Positions 58,298 through 64,000 of a stretch of 64,000 nt of DNA are shown in pieces. The notes below the pieces were generated by a model. The model had not been told where the DNA came from and searched no databases. It worked only from the letters and a program-made list of their open reading frames with translations. Position numbers and translations under genes: made by a program. Source of the stretch: Leptolyngbya sp. FACHB-8 (GTDB taxonomy: Bacteria > Cyanobacteriota > Cyanobacteriia > Elainellales > Elainellaceae); the NCBI RefSeq assembly GCF_014695575.1, contig NZ_JACJOO010000050.1, forward strand, positions 1 to 64,000, given 5' to 3'. Each line of letters begins with the position of its first letter. Position 1 is the first letter of the stretch.

Positions 58298-58462
58298 CCT
58301 GTACTTCTTCATGGGGGGGCGGCAGCATAGCCGTTTCCACACAAAGGAATACAGGTTATGAGACGCGCAGTCCATCGGCGATCGCATCGTCTGGGAAGAG
58401 GCAATGAAAAGGGAAATTTAGAGAGCCCGTTCGGGGCTATAGTTCGAGTTGTACTTCTGCCT

Positions 58463-58483
58463 TCTGCCTCCTGCCCTCTGCCT
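58463..58483 (+). repeat. short CTGCC-type repeat
   Basis: 21 bases identical to the stretch inside the oxoprolinase gene at 40737-40757. Here it is just before the ATG of the DUF39 gene, so it fills the leader and may affect translation. Confidence 0.65.
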
Positions 58484-58493
58484 GCTTCCTCCT

Positions 58494-59720
58494 ATGCGTA
58501 CTATTCCTGAAATTAACGAAAAAATTCAGGCCAAGAAGGCCGTGGTCTGGACAGTTGAAGAACTAAAAGCCCGAGTGCAAGAAACGAGCGTGGCCGAGGT
58601 GGTTCGTCAGGTAGATGTCGTAACCACAGGCACTTTCGAGCCGATGGAATCCTCTGGGGCCATTCTTAATCTAGGGCATACGGATCCACCCATTAAAATT
58701 CGCCAGTGTTGGTTGGATGGGGTACAGGCCTATGCTGGGTTCGGGGCCGTGGATTTGTACTTGGGAGCCAGCCAGATGGCTGATTACAGTGGCATGGGAG
58801 AGGCCGGCGATCTGGAAGATTCACGGGAAATGCGCCTGCGATCGCCCCTTCAGGAACGCGGCGGCGGCCATGTCATTGCTGACCTAATTGCAGGAAAACC
58901 CGTGAAAGTGCGAGCGATTGGGCAGGTAACAGATTGCTACCCTCGCTCCTCCATCGAAACCACCATCAATCGCGACACGATCAACCAGTTTTATCTCTAC
59001 AATCCGCGCAACCTATATCAAAACTTTATTGTGGGAGTCAATGGAGGCGATCGCCCACTGTTTACCTATCTGGGTCCTTTGCAGCCCCAGCTAGGTAACG
59101 CCGTTTACTCTAACCCAGGGGCCATCTCTCCGCTCTTTAATGACCCCGACTTACAAGTCATTGGGGTTGGTACTCGCCTTTTCCTGGGAGGTGGCATCGG
59201 CTATGTGGCCTGGGAGGGAACACAGCACTTTCCCCTTCAAAAACGATTGCCCAATCACACTCCGATTGGCCCAGCAGCGACCCTGGCCCTCATTGGCGAT
59301 GCGAAGCAAATGGATCCTCGCTGGGTTAAGGGCTGCTACTTCAAAAGCTATGGCCCTTCCCTCATGTTAGGGATCGGAGTGCCATTACCTGTACTGAACG
59401 AGGAGGTCGTGCTGCGCTGCTCCGTGCAGGATGCAGATTTAGTGGCACCCGTCGTCGATTTTTCTATTCCCCGACGGGTGCGACCGACCTTTGGGCAAGT
59501 CAGCTACGCCCAACTCAAATCGGGGCGGATTACCATCGATGGCAAACGCGTTCGGGTCGCTCCCCTTGCCAGCATTTATTTATCTCGACAGGTCGCCCAG
59601 GAATTGAAACAGTGGATTGAGGAGGGGCGTTTTACCCTAACAGAGCCCGTAGCGGCCCTACCGAGCGATCGCCCGTTTCTTGCCCAGGATCGTTGGGGTG
59701 CCCAAATTAATCTCGAATAA
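58494..59720 (+). CDS. homocysteine biosynthesis (DUF39/HcyBio) protein
   Basis: 408 residues from ATG 58494 (MRTIPEINEKIQAKKAVVW). DUF39/HcyBio family, which in methanogens is L-aspartate semialdehyde sulfurtransferase making homocysteine from aspartate semialdehyde and a sulfur donor. Cysteines C72 and C148 lie where the family's redox cysteines would be expected by spacing; CBS and ferredoxin domains of archaeal members are absent. Its role in a genome that also has metX-metY is open. The stop codon sits on the edge of element B3. Confidence 0.85.
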   Translation: MRTIPEINEKIQAKKAVVWTVEELKARVQETSVAEVVRQVDVVTTGTFEPMESSGAILNLGHTDPPIKIRQCWLDGVQAYAGFGAVDLYLGASQMADYSGMGEAGDLEDSREMRLRSPLQERGGGHVIADLIAGKPVKVRAIGQVTDCYPRSSIETTINRDTINQFYLYNPRNLYQNFIVGVNGGDRPLFTYLGPLQPQLGNAVYSNPGAISPLFNDPDLQVIGVGTRLFLGGGIGYVAWEGTQHFPLQKRLPNHTPIGPAATLALIGDAKQMDPRWVKGCYFKSYGPSLMLGIGVPLPVLNEEVVLRCSVQDADLVAPVVDFSIPRRVRPTFGQVSYAQLKSGRITIDGKRVRVAPLASIYLSRQVAQELKQWIEEGRFTLTEPVAALPSDRPFLAQDRWGAQINLE

Positions 59721-59842
59721 CCTCAGTTCGGGATAAGCGGAAGTGCTCATTTTGGCGTGCACTTTGCGCACGCCAAAATGAGCGTTTTCGAGTGCCGCGC
59801 AACGCGCGGCACTCGAAAACGCCCTTAACCCGAACTCAGGTT
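59719..59842 (+). repeat. double-hairpin element family B, copy B3
   Basis: 124 bp, ends AACCTCAGTTCGGGATAAGC and CTTAACCCGAACTCAGGTT, hairpins with GCTCATTTTGGCGTGC and GTTTTCGAGTGCCGCGC stems. CGAAT directly repeated at 59714-59718 and 59843-59847. Begins inside the stop codon of the DUF39 gene. Confidence 0.85.
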
Positions 59843-59847
59843 CGAAT

Positions 59848-59878
59848 AACCTCAGTTGGGATAAGCGGAAGTGCCCAT
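59848..59878 (+). repeat. truncated left end of family B
   Basis: AACCTCAGTTGGGATAAGC continues to GGAAGTGCCC, repeating the left end of B3 with few changes, then stops. Either an older copy into which B3 was inserted or a partial tandem duplication. Confidence 0.7.
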
Positions 59879-59889
59879 CTTTGCATTCA

Positions 59890-59934
59890 ATTCAAAAGAG
59901 GGGCAGGCGCTTTTTGCCTGCCCCTCTTTTGAAT
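59890..59934 (+). terminator. hairpin after the DUF39 gene and family B
   Basis: 19-bp stem ATTCAAAAGAGGGGCAGGC and its complement with a 7-nt loop. Confidence 0.7.
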
Positions 59935-59979
59935 GAGATCAGGAGGAAGGCAAATATTTAATGCCTACCCTCCTCTTTG

Positions 59980-60978
59980 TTAGCCCTGATCCCCCTGAGA
60001 TTCCCGGGGGGGACGGTTCGCCCGCTTGATGGGCCGACCGGGAGCCTCCCGGGGGCCAGAATCCCGAGGAGCACCTGCGGGTGGCGCGCTACCTGGCTCA
60101 CCTGCCCGAGTCGGAGTCGGTTTCTTCCAGGGCTTGCGACTGGGCGGTCGCTTCTTGGCGCCAGGGCCGCTAAAGTCAGGACGGCCTTTGCGCTTACGAG
60201 GTGGCACCAGCCCAATGGCTTTGCCTTCCCGGATAACCAGCAGGTTTCCTTCCCGCTGGATGTGGAAATCCCAGAAGTAGCCAACAGTTTTGCCCGTCAG
60301 TTCACCCGTCAAGAGCAACTTGAAGGCTTTGGGCGGCTTATCTTTCTTCTTCGAAGTCTGCTGAATCCGGACAATCAGATTTTTATGCTCTTCAGAGTAG
60401 AAAAGAATCTCACCCCGAATGGAGAAGTAGCCATCACTGGGATCTTGCGGCTCTTGGGAATTAGGCGGCTTGGGAGGAATTGCAACCAGGCCACTGGAAG
60501 ACGTTGATTCAGCAGCTGATTCTGAGGGCGTTTCTTCGGAAGCTTGCTTCGATAGGTTTTCGGGTTCCCAGATGCCGACGATTTGGACGTGCAGGTCATA
60601 CCCTTTTTCACGAGTACGGGGATAAACCACCCAAAGATGAGGCTTCTCCAGGTCAATGTGCTTTTTCACTAAGCTCATGACCCGCCCTAATAGCACCGCA
60701 TCGATTACGGTACCATCGCCGGTCACTAGGTTGCCACGGGTAAACTGATCGTCTGAAGGAGTGTAAACTCCTTCAACCAGCCCAATTGCGCGATACTGCA
60801 TCGGCTCGCTGGCCGGCGGAATGGGATGCTGTCGGGGATTGACAACAATCTCATCGTTGAGCTCGGGAGCGTCAGCGGTGGGTTCAGGGGAGGGAGGCGT
60901 TGGTGATGACATCCCTTCGGATGGAGTCGGCACGGCGGAGGAGTCCATTTCAAAATTCAAAGCTGAAGGCTGATCCAT
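59980..60978 (-). CDS. proline-rich, basic-tail protein, unknown
   Basis: 332 residues from ATG 60978 (MDQPSALNFEMDSSAVPTPS). Acidic, Pro/Ser-rich N-terminus (about 1-60), a central folded domain (about 60-260: YRAIGLVEGVYTPSDDQFTRGNL and LLLTGELTGKTVGYFWDFHIQREG), and a highly basic, Pro/Arg-rich C-terminal tail (about 270-332) suited to nucleic-acid binding. Conserved cyanobacterial protein of unknown function; a ribosome- or RNA-related role is only suggested by the basic tail. Confidence 0.75.
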   Translation of the reverse strand: MDQPSALNFEMDSSAVPTPSEGMSSPTPPSPEPTADAPELNDEIVVNPRQHPIPPASEPMQYRAIGLVEGVYTPSDDQFTRGNLVTGDGTVIDAVLLGRVMSLVKKHIDLEKPHLWVVYPRTREKGYDLHVQIVGIWEPENLSKQASEETPSESAAESTSSSGLVAIPPKPPNSQEPQDPSDGYFSIRGEILFYSEEHKNLIVRIQQTSKKKDKPPKAFKLLLTGELTGKTVGYFWDFHIQREGNLLVIREGKAIGLVPPRKRKGRPDFSGPGAKKRPPSRKPWKKPTPTRAGEPGSAPPAGAPRDSGPREAPGRPIKRANRPPRESQGDQG

Positions 60979-61702
60979 TATCGGTCTCTGCGGGTGGAAT
61001 AGCTCAAAACTCGTTGAGATTTGAGGGGTCAGGATAACCCGCGAGAGGGTCACAGGAAGGCAGGTTAGCCCAAAACCTGAAATCTGTCAGCCAAGGGCTG
61101 TTCAGAGGCGACCCGGTGAACCCGCTTGCCACCGACAGTGTAAGACCAAGTTTAAGTAAACACTAGGTTAGCATCCACTTAGAACTCACCCACCATCGAT
61201 TGGAAGATTGCTGGTTCAAAGGCTATCCTTTGGTCTTTATCTTTATTTGTTATACAAAAGCATTTGGCTTCATCAGGTAGGTCTGCGGGTTTTCTGAGCA
61301 CTCTTGTGGGAAGCTCAGTCTTCACAATTTAGCGCCTAGAAATATTTCTGTAACCCTTCATATGACATGGCAGATCCACAGAGCATGGAGGGCTGCACAA
61401 ATGTTAACTCCCACAAAACCTCTTTCTTCTGTAGCTGAGCGGCTGGAGGGCGATCGCCCTCATCCACTCTGAAGTGCCTAAAAAACAAACCTGTTTCCTT
61501 ATGTATCTCGCTGGGTAGAACTGTGGAACGATTTCCAGGTAAGGAGCTTACATCTTGCCAAGCCAAACCCCAGAACCCTCATCTTCTGGCTGTTTTATAA
61601 CGGGAAATTCCGGTTTTTGGGGTTTGGTGCAGGCTTCGAGTCTAAAGAAATGCTGGTTAGTCCTATCGACTCGAAATCAAGCTGTTGGGTAATAATGGCA
61701 GA
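60979..61702. other. gene-free region before the TPR gene
   Basis: About 720 bases; a minus-strand frame at 61336-61566 is not convincing. Promoters for both divergent neighbours expected. Confidence 0.4.
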
Positions 61703-62644
61703 ATGAGTTTGGGCCGTTCTGTGTTTATTAAGCGCAATCGAGTTATTTTAAGCAGCGTTCTAATCGCCGCATCCCTGGTATTTGTGGCATTGATGCTGCT
61801 TCCGGTAGTCGGGGCTTTCCAGCAAGGAAACCGAACTGCCAATAATGCGGCAAACCCTGCGGCTAGTCCTGCAGATCAGCAGAAAGCCCTGGAAGATCAG
61901 GCCCGTGGGTATGAATTGGTACTTCAGCGAGAACCCGATAACCAGACGGCCCTGCGGGGTTTGCTTGAGGTTCGCATTCAGCAGGGGAATGTGCAAGGGG
62001 CGATCGCTCCCCTCGAACGCTTAGCAAAACTTAATCCTGACCAAACGGAATACCATGTCCTTCTGGCCCAGGCGAAACAGCAAGTGGGTGACACGGAAGG
62101 TGCTGCCGGGGTATACCGCGACATCCTGTCTCGCCAACCCGGTGACATGAATGCATTGCAGGGGCTGGTAGGTCTGATGATCAGCCAGAAGCGGCCAGAG
62201 GCTGCGGTCGCCCTGCTTCAAGACACCCTCAAGATCGCCGATGAGCAAAATAAAGCGAAACCCGGTAGCATCAACTTAACCTCAGTTCAACTGCTGCTGG
62301 GTCAGGTTTACGCCGAAGAAGAGCGCTTTAATGAAGCGATCGCCATCTACGACGAAGCCATCAAAACTGCCGGTGAAGATTTCCGGCCTCTATTGGGTAA
62401 AGCCATTGTTCTACGCGCCGCAGGTCGTCAGGATGAGGCCAAGCCTTTGTTTGAACAGGCCGCATCCCTGGCTCCAGCTCAATATCGTGATCAAATTAGC
62501 CAGTTGGCCAGTGGGGCCCAAAGTCCTAGCGACCCCGCCAACCCTGTCCCAGAAGAACCCAAGACAGATGCCCCCAGTGCTTCTCCTTCCGGTTCCCAGG
62601 AGTCTTCTTCCCCATCCCGCGTTACGGGTACTCCTAGCAACTAG
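61703..62644 (+). CDS. membrane-anchored TPR protein
   Basis: 313 residues from ATG 61703 (the frame also opens on TTG at 61685). Single N-terminal anchor helix (about 14-36), then five to six TPR units (about 60-265: YELVLQREPDNQTALRGLLEVRIQQGN...) and a Pro/Ser-rich tail. Resembles uncharacterised cyanobacterial and plant TPR proteins. Ten bases separate its stop from ltaE, so they may share a transcript. Confidence 0.82.
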   Translation: MSLGRSVFIKRNRVILSSVLIAASLVFVALMLLPVVGAFQQGNRTANNAANPAASPADQQKALEDQARGYELVLQREPDNQTALRGLLEVRIQQGNVQGAIAPLERLAKLNPDQTEYHVLLAQAKQQVGDTEGAAGVYRDILSRQPGDMNALQGLVGLMISQKRPEAAVALLQDTLKIADEQNKAKPGSINLTSVQLLLGQVYAEEERFNEAIAIYDEAIKTAGEDFRPLLGKAIVLRAAGRQDEAKPLFEQAASLAPAQYRDQISQLASGAQSPSDPANPVPEEPKTDAPSASPSGSQESSSPSRVTGTPSN

Positions 62645-62652
62645 AAATTTCC

Positions 62653-63720
62653 ATGAACTTTTGTAGTGACAATGTAACGGGCATGGCTCCCGAAATCTTG
62701 GCGGCCTTGGCGGCAGCCAACGAAGGAACTGCCATGCCCTATGGCGCTGATAGCATTACCCAGCGACTCGAAGCCCGATTTACTGAGGTCTTCGAGAAAG
62801 AGGTACACATTTTCCCGGTGGCGACCGGGTCGGCAGCCAATGCCCTGGCGCTGTCGGTGCTGACGCCTCCATACGGGTCGATCTACTGCCATCAAGACGC
62901 GCATATTAACGTGGACGAATGTGGTGCGCCAGAGTTCTACGCGGGTGGAGCCAAGCTCGTTACGATGCCCGGCAACCTCGGCAAGCTCGTGGCAGCAGAG
63001 TTAGACACCAGTCTGAAAAATGGTGGGATCGGGGTCGTGCATCATGTGCAACCTGCAGCCGTGAGCCTGACTCAAGCCACAGAGGCCGGCACTGTTTATA
63101 CGGTGGATGAGGTGACAGAGCTTGCCCGCATCGCCCACTCGTACAACGTCCCGGTTCATATGGATGGGGCGCGATTTGCGAATGCGATCGCCTCCCTAGG
63201 CTGCACCCCTGCTGAGGTGACCTGGAAGGCCGGGGTGGATGTGCTGTCTTTTGGGGCGACGAAAAACGGAGCACTTGCAGCGGAAGCCGTGGTGTTCTTC
63301 AATCCTGAATATGCCAAGACATTCCACTTCCGTCGCAAGCGGGGGGGACATCTGTTTTCCAAGATGCGGTTTCTATCAGCACAATTGGAGGCGTATCTGG
63401 AGGGCGATCGCTGGCTCAGCTATGCTACCCACTCAAATCGTATGGCTCGCCAATTAGCCGATGGGCTGGCGGCACTGCCCGAGGTGCATCTGTGCTATCC
63501 CGTTCAGGCCAATGAACTCTTCGTAAAACTGCCCAATGCGGTTATTGAAGGGTTATATGCAGAAGGCTTTCAGTTTTACCGTTGGGAAAGTGAGGATGCC
63601 AGTACAATCCGTTTGGTAACAGCCTTTAACACTTCGCCCGAAGCTGTTGCCGCATTTCTAGAAGCAGCCAGGCGCCAGGTTGAAAGAATTGCGCTAACGG
63701 CAGCGATCGCTGGAGCTTAG
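62653..63720 (+). CDS. ltaE: low-specificity L-threonine aldolase
   Basis: 355 residues, fold type I PLP enzyme splitting threonine to glycine and acetaldehyde. PLP lysine in DVLSFGATKNGAL (about residue 205), HMDGARFANAIASLG with the Asp that binds the pyridine nitrogen, start MNFCSDNVTGMAPEILAAL. Eight bases after the TPR gene. Confidence 0.92.
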   Translation: MNFCSDNVTGMAPEILAALAAANEGTAMPYGADSITQRLEARFTEVFEKEVHIFPVATGSAANALALSVLTPPYGSIYCHQDAHINVDECGAPEFYAGGAKLVTMPGNLGKLVAAELDTSLKNGGIGVVHHVQPAAVSLTQATEAGTVYTVDEVTELARIAHSYNVPVHMDGARFANAIASLGCTPAEVTWKAGVDVLSFGATKNGALAAEAVVFFNPEYAKTFHFRRKRGGHLFSKMRFLSAQLEAYLEGDRWLSYATHSNRMARQLADGLAALPEVHLCYPVQANELFVKLPNAVIEGLYAEGFQFYRWESEDASTIRLVTAFNTSPEAVAAFLEAARRQVERIALTAAIAGA

Positions 63721-63737
63721 CACCTTGTGCCAGGCAC

Positions 63738-63787
63738 ATTTCAAAAGAGAAGGGTGGGCGCTAACGCCCACCCTTCTCTTTTGAAAT
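63738..63787. terminator. bidirectional terminator
   Basis: Perfect 23-bp arms (63738-63760 / 63765-63787, loop CTAA) between convergent ltaE and the 63-residue gene, overlapping the stop of the latter. Confidence 0.75.
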
Positions 63788-63978
63788 TAGTCCACGACTC
63801 GGATGCGACCACTTCGCAAGCCATCGTAGATCTGATTAACTTGTATCCGTTCTTTGTCCGATAACCGCTGCTTAGCAAGCAGCATTGACATGACATAATC
63901 CTGCTCGTGACGAGAGATACGACGAACGGCCAAAATATGATCTATTAATTCATCAACTGGAATTTGAGGTAGAAGCAT
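63787..63978 (-). CDS. small conserved protein, unknown
   Basis: 63 residues, start MLLPQIPVDELIDHILAVRR, soluble and helical; seems to be a short cyanobacterial hypothetical. ATG start and hairpin end support it. No function assigned. Confidence 0.7.
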   Translation of the reverse strand: MLLPQIPVDELIDHILAVRRISRHEQDYVMSMLLAKQRLSDKERIQVNQIYDGLRSGRIRVVD

Positions 63979-64000
63979 AACGAGGATGTAACTGGCGGAA

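Noticed and set aside
31629-58300. CRISPR array
   Set aside because: Repeats are dispersed singly between genes, palindromic throughout and not separated by regular unique spacers; no cas genes seen.
61336-61566. 76-codon minus-strand frame
   Set aside because: No start context or family; crosses a HIP1 site and AT-rich sequence.

Overview
The window is a cyanobacterial chromosome segment. The evidence is a high density of the HIP1 octamer GCGATCGC on both strands together with cyanobacteria-specific genes: pcyA (phycocyanobilin synthesis), pcxA (light-driven proton extrusion), sigF, cphA/cphB (cyanophycin), a ferrochelatase with a chlorophyll-binding-like tail, a Ycf46-type AAA protein, a PedR-like regulator and a split pntA1-pntA2-pntB. 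The many palindromic intergenic repeats suggest a larger, filamentous-type genome, but the order or genus cannot be fixed from this sequence alone.

Layout. 0.7-4.6 kb (- strand): sulfur amino acids (metY-metX with overlapping ATGA, cysK). 5-8.6 kb: an ABC-F ATPase and a glycine-zipper protein with twelve 16-residue repeats. 9-12.8 kb: small membrane proteins, an SH3 protein and a Ycf46-like AAA ATPase. 13-16.4 kb (- strand): the cyanobacterial rpmH-rnpA-PH-yidC-khpB-yceD block, coupling ribosome, RNase P and membrane insertion. 18.3-21.3 kb: proton-translocating transhydrogenase. 21.4-31.5 kb: pcxA, an SF1-helicase-like orphan, TPR proteins, sigF, a Bax-inhibitor-1 protein, pcyA divergent from a Ser/Thr kinase, and tatA. 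31.9-35.8 kb: cphB-cphA. 36.4-45.6 kb: trmD, hemH, a fused 5-oxoprolinase-type protein and a large repeat/RTX protein. 45.8-46.2 kb: tmRNA. 47-64 kb: a Crp-type regulator, a universal stress protein, hisS, a secreted acidic-repeat protein, pedR-like, a creatininase-family protein, tmk-holB, a beta-barrel-like exported protein, a DUF39 homocysteine-biosynthesis homologue, a TPR lipoprotein-like protein and threonine aldolase.

The most unusual content is between the genes. Almost every intergenic gap holds a long, near-perfect palindrome, and several are copies of defined families with conserved ends: a 107-bp family (four copies, all exactly 107 bp, one with a completely different but still self-complementary core), a 114-124-bp double-hairpin family with terminal inverted repeats (three copies plus a truncated end), an 83-87-bp family (three copies plus a relative with another stem), and single 107-bp and 133-bp elements. 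Several are flanked by short direct repeats that look like target-site duplications, one sits in the loop of an older hairpin, and some contribute or straddle the stop codon of the neighbouring gene. No transposase that could move them is present in the window.

Genes that probably work together: metY-metX and cysK with the DUF39 protein (two potential homocysteine routes), cphB-cphA (storage polymer turnover), pntA1-A2-B, tmk-holB (nucleotide and replication) and the rpmH-yidC operon.
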